From Nautilus pompilius (Eukaryota; Mollusca; Cephalopoda; Nautilida; Nautilidae), in the NCBI GenBank assembly GCA_018389105.1, contig JACATO010002730.1, forward strand, positions 4,694,501-4,758,500: a stretch of DNA of 64,000 nucleotides, written 5' to 3'. Shown here in pieces: positions 25,154-43,100 of this stretch. Each line of letters opens with the position of its first letter. The stretch's first letter is position 1. Below the pieces are notes generated by a model. The model had not been told where the DNA came from. It was given only the letters and a program-made list of their open reading frames with translations, and ran no database searches. Position numbers and translations under genes: made by a program.

Positions 25154-26462
25154 CGAAGTCTGTTGAAAAAGTATCCGACATTATTTTTTCACGTTGGAAG
25201 TAATGATGTTAGGGATGCAAAAGTGTGCATAGTGGAGCCGCATGCGTGGTTTTTGTCGGGCTTGCTGGATGCGTCAGTCGCTGTCAGGCAGCCAGTGTGT
25301 GAGGTGCTGTACTATTTACTCGTCGCGTTTTCATTTCGCCCGTGATGACGGAACGTGTGGAGCAAAGATCTTCATCAAGTTTCGCCAAAACCTTGGAGAT
25401 ATCCAAGCGGAAACAATTCGAAAAATTCAACAGGCTTTTGGTGACAATGCCATAGTGTTACCCAAATAAAAGAATGGCAAACAGGTTCAAAGATGGCCGC
25501 ACATCAGTGGAGAATGATCAGCGTTCCAGGAGGCCATCAACAAGCCGCAATGTAGTTGTTATCCAGAAAGTGCGGACCTTGATAATGGAGGATCGTCGTT
25601 TGACGGTGCGTGAAATTGTTGACGAGTTTGGAATCAGTAAAGATTCTGCACATGCAATTTTAAAGGAGGATTTGGGCTTTCGCAGAGTGGTAGCGAAATT
25701 TGTGCCCAAGCTGCTTTCTCAGGAACAACAACAACTTCGTCTTGAGGTTGCACAGAACCTGCTGGATACTGCCAACATGGATCCTGAGTTCCAGAATACC
25801 TTGATAACTGGAGATGAGACGTGGGTGTACGGGTACGACCCGGAAACCAAAGCTCAGCCATCACAGTGGAAGCACTCAATGTTGTCAAGGCCCAAAAAAT
25901 CACGTCGTCCGGAGCAAAATCAAGATGATGATGACTTTTTCTTCGACTACCGAGGCGTTATGCATCACGAATACGCACCAGAAGGACAAACAGTTACAAG
26001 GGAGTACTATCAGGAAGTCCACCGACATCTTCGTGATGTAGTTCAGCGCAATAGACCGGAATTGTGGGTCTTGCAAAACTGGCAGCTGCATCATGACAAT
26101 GCCCCGGTTCATTCGTGCCAGCTGATCCAAGGTTTCTTGGCAAAGAAAGGCATTTTGCTGATTCACCAGACTCCCTACTTTCCAGTCATGGCTCCTTCTG
26201 ACTTCTGGTTGTTCTCAAAAATGAAGATGTCCCGAAAGGCTCCCGGTTTGAGAGCCGAGAGGACATCATGCGGAATGCGACGGCAGAGCTGAGAGCCATT
26301 CTGGAAGAAGCATTCCAGACGTGTTTCGAACAGTGGAAGGATCGCTGGGCTAAGTGTGTGAAGGCACAAGGAGCCCACTTTGAAGGGGATTAGCAATTGA
26401 ACCCCACCAAGTACGTGATTTTTTTCCCAGCCTAAGGTCAGATACTTTTACGACAGACCTCA
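25154..26462 (+). mobile_element. Mariner transposon, full length but decayed
   Basis: A 1,309-bp element bounded by TA dinucleotides (25,152-25,153 and 26,463-26,464), the mariner target duplication. Terminal inverted repeats of about 27 bp are clear: the left end starts CGAAGTCTGTTGAAAAAG and the right end, read inward, TGAGGTCTGTCGTAAAAG, continuing with TATCCGAC and TATCTGAC. Length and TIR size are normal for mariner. The transposase frame inside is broken (see the separate entry), so the copy is dead as an autonomous element, although both ends could still be bound by a related transposase. Confidence 0.93.
25345..26393 (+). pseudogene. Mariner (D34D) transposase pseudogene
   Basis: Relative of the SETMAR/FLJ37770-type mariner transposases. 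An ATG at 25,345 starts a TERVEQR N terminus. Homology then continues in a second frame (KFRQNLGD, ETIRKIQQAFGD), a third, and from 25,474 in a long frame of 272 codons to 26,292; the C-terminal AKCV..QGAHFEGD is again in another frame and ends at TAG 26,391-26,393. I infer about six small indels: near 25,370, 25,454, 25,476, 25,910 (two bases), 25,938 and 26,232. The long frame keeps the helix-turn-helix region (REIVDEFGISKDSAHAIL, residues 47-63 of that frame) and all three catalytic aspartates: GDETW (D114), HHDNAP (D208) and APSDFW (D243), with 34 residues between the last two, the mariner signature. The family motif YSPDLAP is altered to YFPVMAP. Cut-and-paste transposition would be its ancestral function; this copy cannot encode a full protein. 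Confidence 0.93.
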
Positions 26463-26464
26463 TA

Positions 26465-29285
26465 TATGTCTTGAATAATGGCACTTCAAATCTAATAATT
26501 TTTAAAAATAAAATATCCTAATTCTGTTTAAATCAGAAAATAAACTCCTGTCCCTTTGTGTATTTTTAAAATAGTATTTTTTACTTTTGTCAAAATTTAA
26601 ATTTATTTCTGGTAATTATATATATATATATAACTTTAAACAGCAATAAATTATATAATGAGTATAAAATACAACTGCTTTTAATAAATGGATTTTCCAG
26701 GAGGTATTGGTAACACAAATGATTTTCACAATTTTACTTCATGTAAATAGGTACATTTTAATAAGTTTTTCATAATTAGTTGATTTGAAAATATTTCAAC
26801 AAAGAAATTATGATATTTTTCAAATTAAAATGAGCAGTCTGAAATTTTAATGTCACTGATTTTTAACCTTTTATATGAAGTTCGTCAGACCATCTAAGAT
26901 TTTTTACGTGTTACTTAAATTGTTTGATGTTATATAAATATCATGTATGGTTGGTCATTTTAGATCACTCATTAAAAATGAAGTAAAGAAAATTTTATGA
27001 ATGTACTAAAGTAAATCATTCGTATTGGTAGCGTTAACTTTACTCTCCGTATGGAGAATCTCATTGGATCATCTAATCTTTGAGAAAGACAGCAACGTAT
27101 TTAACGATTTTTGAAATTTAATTTTCTTTTTAGGAAAGTTTTATTTAATGTTTTTTTTTTTAAATTGTGTTTGAAACCAGCAAAGGTTATCTTGGCTTTT
27201 GAAAAGCTAGTGTTCATTTTATTCTTTAAACAATTTTTTCTGTTCCTTCTGAAGGAACTACTCGTAAGCTGTTTCAATACATCAATTTTAAGCATTCCTT
27301 CACGGTTTCCAATATTTCCCAAAAATCACTGTTAATTTAAATAATTCTGCTCAACGTACCCAGTGCATTATGATAAAATTTCCCAAAATCTGCTAGGGTC
27401 CATTCATCAAGTATTCAACTATCTTTTTGGGGGGGTGTTTAGATGTTTGTATTAAATTATTCCTCATCTGTTCTACTCCTGTTAATATTTTAGTTCTTTC
27501 CCTTTTCCCGTCGAGATGCAACTGATGAAAGCTTACAATTCGTTGGCAGGTGCTCTTGCATTCAGAATCTTGGATGAATAAAAAAAAAAAAAAAAAGAAG
27601 AGCTAGCACGATGGGAAATAGATACAGCACACAATCAGTGTGATGCAATCTAGTTCATGAATTACTCAATAATATAAACGAATAAAAAAGCTGGATGAAT
27701 TTTGAAGTGTTCGTGCTAACATTCAAAAAATATTAGAAATATATAATAGAAATAGTGTGAAATTTCTTACTATTTAGAAAGCAATGTCGACGAAATTAAT
27801 GTTATTACGAGTTAGTAACATACGCTGTTATGTACAGCAATGACGCACATGACTTGTCTTGCTGTTTTTCTCAACTGGAGAGCTTGTGACTTCACCCTAC
27901 TTGCTTGATAGGTAACAAAAGTTAAGAGTAAGTCATTATGAAAAAATATATTTTAGTTACTGAATTACAGTTTTGTAGTAAAATACTTCAGTGTTCCTTT
28001 TAAAATAATTAAGTCCATCATATGGTAGTTAAATATGTTGTAAATATAATAACATATTTGTATGTGCTTATTTTTATTTCTAAAAATCTGTAGATTTTTA
28101 AGTTTCAGATTTATTCTCTTTGTATCTTGCATATAACCATTTTTGAAATGTACCGTGACGAACAAATTTTAAACAAATGACTAAGAGTTTAGTGTTTGCT
28201 GCAATAGTGTAAAAATGCATTTTAGCATAATAGAGATGAACAAATTTCTTTTTTATATCTCTGTATTAAACATCATCATTGCAGTAATTTGTTAAGGAGA
28301 CATCCATAGAGTAATAAACCCAACAAACTTTAATAGATAAATAAAGACTATACAATGTTATTTCCACTAAAAATATTCCTTTAAGGCAAGAAATGCACAA
28401 GTAATAAATTGGTGATAAGACTAATGCTTAAGCATTCCATTATTCAAAGAAAAGAAATCAGAATTATTTTGATTTTAAAATAATTTAGTTTTCGTTGCAT
28501 TTCTTTATTTTCTATTATTTTCATTGTTTTATTTAACTAATGGAAGAAAAAATTTCAAGTAATGATCGTATATATATATATATATACTTTAATCTGTTCC
28601 GTTCCAAGTGTCTGTGTCTATTTAGAACAAACCGTGTATAGAAAAATGCAAAATTATTTTTTCCTAAATCAAGAGTTTTGTACATTATAGTGAAAGTCAG
28701 TTCCTAATTATCAGCTTAAACTTAATTTTCTCATTCAGTTTTAAAAGGTGAGATTCTCAGGTAAATAAGGCTCTCCATTGATTTATGAGTGACTATAAAC
28801 GATATATAATTTTTGGTAATAGAAATGAGTTTGGACGCGACATTTCGTTATGAAGAGAAAAAATTTATAAGGATATATCTTTGGTGTGCTTATATCTATT
28901 TACACTACTCTATATTTTACCTGTTTTTAGTCCTATCTTTTATAAACTCACCGAAATGTTGATATAGAAACTACGGTACTTACAATTCTGAAAGAATAGT
29001 GAAAAAAAAAGCTCATAATTTTGTTAAATAGAATTATTTCTTATTACGTTTTTAAATATTCGTTAAATTTCCAAAATGAAAGCCTCGTTTATTTTATATT
29101 ACATATCTACAAAACTGCCTGAAACAGTAGTCCATTTTATTTGAAAAGCTAGTAATAAAGATGCTTTACTAAACCGCCCACGAGCCATTATTGTATTGTA
29201 ATAGGTGCGTTTCCGGAACAGTAAACGGATAGCGTCCTGAAGGGTTCGGCCATCTGTCGAAAGAACCATCCAGATCGCTTCTAAC
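26465..29285. other. AT-rich noncoding stretch
   Basis: Nothing recognised. (TA)n runs occur at about 26,617-26,632 and 28,569-28,586, and a poly-A of about 17 follows GATGAATAAA at 27,576-27,596, which could be a retroposed tail but no body was identified. Confidence 0.6.
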
Positions 29286-29290
29286 TACCA

Positions 29291-29327
29291 GTGAGATGAA
29301 ACCGATGTACCCGGAGGAAAGTCACGC
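29291..29327 (+). repeat. Fragment of a dispersed repeat (GGAAACCGGAGTACCCGGAG type)
   Basis: The segment reads GAAACCGATGTACCCGGAGG followed by AAAGTCACGC. It closely matches a short motif I recall from many invertebrate and fish dispersed repeats, in which a GTGGGAGGAAACC half is followed by GTACCCGGAG and AAACCCACG. Two weaker relatives occur at 46,621 and 55,901 in this window. No ends or target duplication are visible. Confidence 0.45.
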
Positions 29328-36826
<7,499 letters not shown>

Positions 36827-36828
<2 letters not shown>

Positions 36829-37222
36829 TCTGCAAAATTAATAAATGTTTATCGCTACTGGAAACGCATACAAATTGTCAATATTTATTTATCAAAAAGG
36901 GGAATCAGTTATTTTAATGTCAGCGATTTAAATTTGTTAAAAGAAATAAATAAATGTTACGACACGTGTTGGCCAGCCCTTAATGGCATATATTGATGTC
37001 TACGTTTGTGCCTATGTTTGCATAAGATAATTTTGATAGGATTTATTTGTGTTTTTTTGGAAAATTAAAACTAACAAAATAGCAAAGCATCTTTTTCTGA
37101 ATCCTTAATTTTTCATATGCAAATGAAGCTCATAGCAGTTACTCAATGTTAAATTAACTGTTTTGATAGAGAATGCTGTGTTAGTCTTCTCTTTGTCTGT
37201 GACACTCTCATCTATGCGTGAC
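36827..37222. other. Noncoding spacer
   Basis: AT-rich, nothing recognised between the TTA array and the AG/TG array. Confidence 0.6.
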
Positions 37223-37356
37223 GAGAGAGAGAGAGAGAGAGAGAGAAGATTAAGATATGACGTCATTACACAGAAAGAGAGAGAGAGAGAGAGAAAGATA
37301 TGACGTCATTACACAGAAAGAGAGAGAGAGCGTGTGTGTGTGTGTGTGTGTGTGTG
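37223..37356. repeat. (AG)n-(TG)n compound repeat with duplicated CRE motif
   Basis: Three AG tracts are separated by two near-identical insertions reading GATATGACGTCATTACACAG, and the array ends in about 13 TG units. Each insertion carries the palindrome TGACGTCA (37,258-37,265 and 37,301-37,308), the consensus cAMP-response element, 43 bp apart. The arrangement is a local duplication of the unit (insertion plus AG tract). Whether the CRE sites are bound is unknown. Confidence 0.9.
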
Positions 37357-38844
37357 GTAGAGCTATCTTTATAAAACACAGCTTCCCCGATAAATTTTCA
37401 TATACGAGTCGGATGCCTAGAGGCAAAAGAGAAATAAAGTTAAATTTTCCGGTCTTCCTCAGTGACACTCGTAAGTTATTTGCGGTAACGACTCTAAATT
37501 CGTCCAAATCAGTTCTGCCTGGTGTTATTATAACGACAACATGGAGAGCTTACCAATCTGGTATTTTGTGGAATTTACCAAAACTGTTAGAGCTTTTTTT
37601 TTTAACAAAAGTTACATTTTTTAAAATGAGAATAACGGTTTCCTGCTGTTTATACGAAATCTTTAGCGAGATGAAATAGTGTTTATGCTCTTATTTATAT
37701 GCCTGCCAGGTATCTCATGACTCCTGGCCAAAACTAAATTTTAAAATAACCTTAGTAAGAATAGTATATCATTTAATCCAATATATATATATATATATAG
37801 CTTTAACGCATCCTGGCATGGATTCTACTGGATATCTTGTGACATCATTAACATTAGCTGAGGTGCACCACTCAAAGTTGGTTCAGAAAAATATTTTCTG
37901 TGGCATTGGCTGCTGATTCACGTCTGTTACTTGTGCAACATCTTTTACCTGTTTGAAAGTATTATCTGTCAATATCTGATTGCCACTGTTTTGAGAATTC
38001 GCTGATGCTTTTCTGCAAATGTTGCTAATGCAGACAGTCCGGAGACCCACCTGATGGATATGTTTGTCGGTGAAGCCAGTCTTGGAAGCGAGGCCGGTTG
38101 CACGATCACCAACAACCAAGCACCTGTGTAGATTTTCATCTACTTTTGCTTTACCATGATTATCTTATTTAACTGATATACAAGTGTCTAGAACATTACA
38201 TGATATATCGTATTACCATTTAAATCTACATACTTTGTAGACAAGATAATTTTTTGAAATTTTTACTTTGGTTCTCCAATTTTTGCCCAGGCAATGTATC
38301 GTCTAATTTAATTTAATTTTTATTATAGACGTCTATAATTTATTTTTTGATGTACGACTTATTCTTTTTTATTGAAAGACAATACCTATGACGTTCAGCT
38401 TTTTCAAGACGTGTGTAATATTTTTAAGTGAACATTACAAAATTTTAAACTGCTAGATCTTTAAAGTATAAATAATTAAGATAACCTAAATGGTTTTATA
38501 ATCTGAAACAAAAATTTAGAACTGCAAAAGTAAATAAATATTTTAATGAAAAAGTAGAGCGAATAATATGTAGTTTGTGTGAATGTCTGTAAAATATCTT
38601 CAGGCACATTTGATGATATGGAAATGCCTGTCTTTATACACTATAGCTTTCATACATTTATATTAACCTTATAACGTATGCAGAATAACTGTCTAAAAGC
38701 TCTTTTCTTTAGTATGTAATAAAATCATCACCAGAATCATGAAGAGTTTAAAGACGCTTAGACATAACAATCAGATTATCGATGGTGATCTTTTCCAGTT
38801 TTTCCAAGAATGTTTAAAGATACTTTCTTCATTTTCTGCTGCTG
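37357..38844. other. Noncoding stretch with unrecognised open frames
   Basis: Open frames at 37,883-38,119 (minus, 78 codons, not AT-biased in composition) and 37,380-37,679 (plus) match nothing I know. A (TA)n run lies at 37,781-37,799. The minus-strand frame could belong with the coding-like stretch further along the minus strand at 38,845-39,590, but no continuity is visible. Confidence 0.5.
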
Positions 38845-39590
38845 TCAGGTTGTTGTTGGTAGTTCACTGGCTCTCATGTTGTCTGTCGGGATAGTTTTAT
38901 AAGCGCTCAAACAGGTATAGATATTTCCTCCCAATTGTCCTGGTTTTATGGCACACCACGGTATCTTCCTGCAGGATTTGGTAATTACGGTCGTGAATGC
39001 ATTAATCAGATCCAGATATGGTAACTTAGCGGAAGTGTTTTGTACTTGAAGATACATACTGTCAATATGCAAGGAAACAGCAGTATTCATATTGCATAGG
39101 AAAGACTTTTATTCAGATCTGTTAATAATGGTTTCTGCAAATTAAACCCATTCTCTTCACCAAGGTCAATGCAGCGTCGTTGCGTAAACATGTTGACAAC
39201 ATTACAGCTGAAAAGAAATGTTGGCGTTTACTGAAAATTTTTCTGTGTGGATGTAGCGATAGTAGCGAGCCATATAGGACGTTGGTGTGCAGTTACTCCG
39301 TAACCAAGTAAATCTTTCTATGCATACCATCTGCGAACATCAAAAGATAGACTGCAATACGTCGCATGAGCTGATCTGCTACATTTCGGCTAATTGCCCC
39401 GACTCCAATTAGATTTTAAAAATATCTTGGCTACTATGTGTTTCCGGCATCTTGTTTTCTAGAAAAACGGCAGATTTTATGGTGGTGACGATAGTCGGGA
39501 TACACAAATTATGGACAAACTCAGATTTTGGAAAGATACTGAGATTATTATGCCAGGGAATCTTTATATTGCTCTATTCTCTATGAAATG
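38845..39590 (-). pseudogene. Unrecognised coding-like remnant
   Basis: On the minus strand a run of long frames follows one after another with few stops, unusual for this AT-rich DNA. From about 39,580 one frame reads IPWHNNLSIFPKSEFVHN and continues to about 39,423. A second frame, beginning near 39,405 with IGVGAISRNVADQLMRR, runs to about 39,130 with one internal TAA and includes LLSLHPHRKIFSKRQHFF and MLSTCLRNDAALTLVKRMG. A third, from 39,090 (MNTAVSLHIDSMYLQ), runs to 38,845. The pattern of one original frame broken by a few indels and stops is what an old pseudogene or transposon would show. I do not recognise the protein. It could also be chance in a less AT-rich block. Confidence 0.25.
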
Positions 39591-39950
39591 ATCATTCATC
39601 AGATTTAAAAAATATATATATATATTTTCGCTGTTTGACATGCCTTGTTTTTGGTAAGTTATCCTTCCGATGAGTCCAGATTTGTTGGACATTTAGAAGA
39701 ATTTTAGGGTTTTAATTAACAGAATTGTAGCACGAAGAAATAAAATCCAAAGCTATTATTTATTTATATGCATAATTCTTCACCGCCGCAGTGAGCTTAT
39801 GCCAGTTTTTATCATGAAGTTTTTTTTATTTTTTATTATTTTTCTAACTCTACACCTAACGACAAAACTACTTGTTTTCTTTTGAAATGATTCATTGAAC
39901 TTCGACGAGAAAAAATTTTTAATTTCCTTCCATTTTTTTTTTCTTCCTAG
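39591..39950. other. Noncoding stretch, possible intron end
   Basis: AT-rich, with a (TA)n run at 39,611-39,624. It ends in a long pyrimidine tract (about 39,922-39,950, TTCCTTCCATTTTTTTTTTC then TTCCTAG) that looks like a 3' splice site for the candidate exon that follows. Confidence 0.5.
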
Positions 39951-40127
39951 AAAATCTCCAAAACAAAACAGAAAGGACAAACAAAAGCAATTACAAGACT
40001 TCGCAGCCTTAGAAAGACGTACGACGGGAAGACATTCGCGAAACTGCGATTGGTCTATCAGGTCCCCAGTGCCTACTCCGACCCTAATTACACCTGGTAG
40101 CCATTCCCGTAAAAAAAAAACTAGCAG
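39951..40127 (+). CDS. Candidate internal exon, product not recognised
   Basis: Inferred from splice signals and composition. A strong polypyrimidine tract ends in CTAG at 39,950, and a near-consensus donor CAG|GTGAGC follows 40,127 (177 bp). Two frames are plausible. The frame open across the whole exon (first full codon AAA at 39,952) encodes a basic, Ser/Thr/Pro-rich peptide, with KSPKQNRKDKQKQLQD near its start and SHSRKKKTSR at its end. The frame starting exactly at 39,951 encodes LRSLRKTYDGKTFAKLR then LVYQVPSAYSDPNYTW before a stop at 40,098-40,100; it would need the earlier donor CTG|GTAGCC after 40,096. In that frame 22 of the last 31 codons end in G or C, more coding-like than the other. 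The minus strand is also partly open. I recognise no family, and no flanking exon of the same gene was found. Confidence 0.33.
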
Positions 40128-43100
40128 GTGAGCTCGAAGCGAGCAAAAATCCGTATGTAGGAAGCAATCAGACGGTGCTTTTTTTTTCCGCCACAAACTT
40201 CTGAGTAGCAAATGAGTAGAATAGATATAAAAGAAACTTTTGCCAATCGGTTGTCTAAATGGATTAGGAAAAAAAAACTTTATATCGCCTATACAACAGC
40301 GTGTGCGTGTGTGCGTGTGTGTGTGTCAATAAATGTAACGAACAAACGATGGTGGATGTCTTTATGCGAATAAAATGCTATAACTTAAGAAGGAAAGAAA
40401 AACACTGAAATCCCATTTAATCTTTAATTGTTAAAGGTCAGAATTATTTGTTTGATTTCTGGATCGGTTTATTCTTTTTCTGTATTTAATTGCTTGACAT
40501 ATAAGTGCACGGTCAATAGGTTTTTAGATTATGGTTATTTGGATTAGTTTAGTTTTTTTTTTAGTGGATGTAGAATTAGGATAATAAAAGTTATTAAAGA
40601 TGCTGAGTAAGTAGATGGAATGTCGTTTTTAGTATTTGAAAAGCGTCATCGTCTTCATTCATAAGAGAAAAGAAACCTCCGAGTAATCTTAGTACTATAT
40701 AAAAAAACTCAAAATAAATATGATTGCTAATCTTATATTGGCAAAATTTAATAATAGTACAAAAGCCAGAACATGTAATACATTTTGAAATTTTGTTACT
40801 TTTATATTTTACGATTTAAATTATCAATTGAAAACGTCCACAGTTTATTCTCATGTTTATGTTGTTGGGTGTCTGCTGAAATTACCACAACCAATGGTTT
40901 AAATCATTTGCATCCGGAATTTAACTTACTTTTCCTAATTTTTCACTTTTTTTTTCATAATTCTTAAAAGTATACTATTTTCATTTCTATAATTATTTAC
41001 TTAACTGTAGTTGTTATCCATTAGACTCCTTGCAACTACTGTATTTCAGTCATCTGGCTCACAGATTAAACGTTTAATCTATCCTATCTTTGAATTTCAC
41101 ATCTTGGGAAAGTTTGCTGAGACTGAGAGCAGCAACGTAAGCTTGGCTGTGACTTCAGGTGAAGGTGCCGAGTCACTGGACCCTTTCAATCGGAACTGAT
41201 CAAGATGGGACAAGTTTAATTTGGCTTTATATAGCTAAACATCATATCAGAATCGGAAAACCTGACGGAGGAAGTTATAATAGTCTGAAAATCCCATCTC
41301 CTGAGAAATCACTGACATCGATATTTGTTAAGCGGATAAGAAATATCTAGTAACACTGGCGAATGCGGAATCAAACGTAAACTGGTTAATATTGTAAGAG
41401 CATATCTACAAATCCGGCAGGAATAAATGGACGAATCGAAATTTAAAAGGTTTCGAATCGCCGCTATGCATTAATTACATAGACAGCACCAATCAGTTTA
41501 CCATGAAATTTCAATAAAATTTTTGGATAATCGAAGAAAAACATAGCACGAAATTGTTAAATTTATATCTTTTCTTTTTCTTACATATAAGTTACAAAAT
41601 TTTAGTGTTACTAACGGGGCCTGCGAGACAGGTAAACGTCCGACCTATTTATTTATTTACTGAAACAACGATTTTAAATTTGATGTTGTGAAATTCAACC
41701 ACACAAAGCCAGACTCGTGAGACAACAGCTTTCCGTTCTCTAATGTCCTGTGTCGCTAGTTGACAAGGCTGGGGCATCTTTTAGCAAAATAATTTTTATA
41801 AGGCTTCATCCCACTGTTAATATGTCCTTTAGTTAACAGGGCGACCATTATAAACACATCACTTCACTGCACCACGTGATATATACGCACTACCACGCGG
41901 TATACGAACCTGGTTTCTTAAAACTTAATTTTATCAGTCATGGAGAGAAAACCGAATCGCTAAATTTACTTGTTCCGGTTGTTGTTTTTTTTTTGCAGGC
42001 GTAAAAGTGAACTCTGACATTATGATACCAGTAAAATGGCGTATTCAGAGTATCCATGGAAACTAAAAAGGGAATTACTAAGATAAAGTGTATCTATATG
42101 TTCTATTTAGGAACTTGCAGGCGTTCAATGTTGTACCAACAGATAAATGATAACTCATTATAAATTATTGAATAGAAAATAATAAACTTTTTCTTTTCTT
42201 CAGAAACTCAACTATGCAGATATAATCATATATTGTCTAAAAAATAAAACAATCAATTTTCTGACGAAAACAATCTAACAGTAAACTTTTTTTATAATAG
42301 AGACCAATATAATAAATTTGATTTTAAAAAAGTTTTCTATAGAATTCTGGATTAAATATAAAGACGTCATTCGTTCATTTTGACTTCATTCTGAAAACGC
42401 ACCTTTGTTCTACAAGAAAGTTGTTAATAAGAGTAAACAATGAACACAAAAGGAAGATCAGTGTAAAATGATAAAGAAGGGTAATGTGTGCATATGTTAC
42501 AATCAAGAAAGAGTTAATTTATTATTGTAAATTTTGTATGAACAAAGACAACTAATAATTTTGGGAAAATGACTCAATTATTTTTAAAGTGTTCTTTACT
42601 TGCTAATTATAAATTATAGTGTATTTAGGTAAATTTTTGGATTGCATTTCTCTTGTTATCAAAAATTAATTCCTTTTCATAAAACATGAATTATACCTAC
42701 TGCTGGCCAATCACAGCTTCAGAACTACACTTTTGCAGCATGCATCCTGTTTCTGTAAAGTAGTCAAAAGTGTTAGTATTAAGAGAAAACTACAACTGAT
42801 ATTTTAAAATTAGATAGTAAACTTTATTTTATTTTGATCAATTTTTTTTTTAATATTCAGAGCTAAGCATTTTGTGTATAAAATTTTAACATAGCTCATA
42901 GTTAGTGAATGACATTTTTCGCAAAATTAAAATCTAATTTTTGCTGTAAAAATGTATTTATACTTTCCAATATCTAAAATAATTCCACTTTAAACACTAG
43001 TCTTTTCGAAGTAATTTAAAGTATTTACTGATAAAATACAATGATTATTAGATAAATCAGATTTTTGTAGTATTTTATGTGAACAAGTGGAGTAATTTGT

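Noticed and set aside
25518-26396. Other open frames on both strands over the mariner
   Set aside because: They are shadows of the transposase; the plus-strand frame at 25,814-26,041 only matters as evidence for the central frameshift pair.
27576-27596. AATAAA followed by poly-A
   Set aside because: The signal merges into the poly-A run itself and no retrocopy body or target duplication could be identified.
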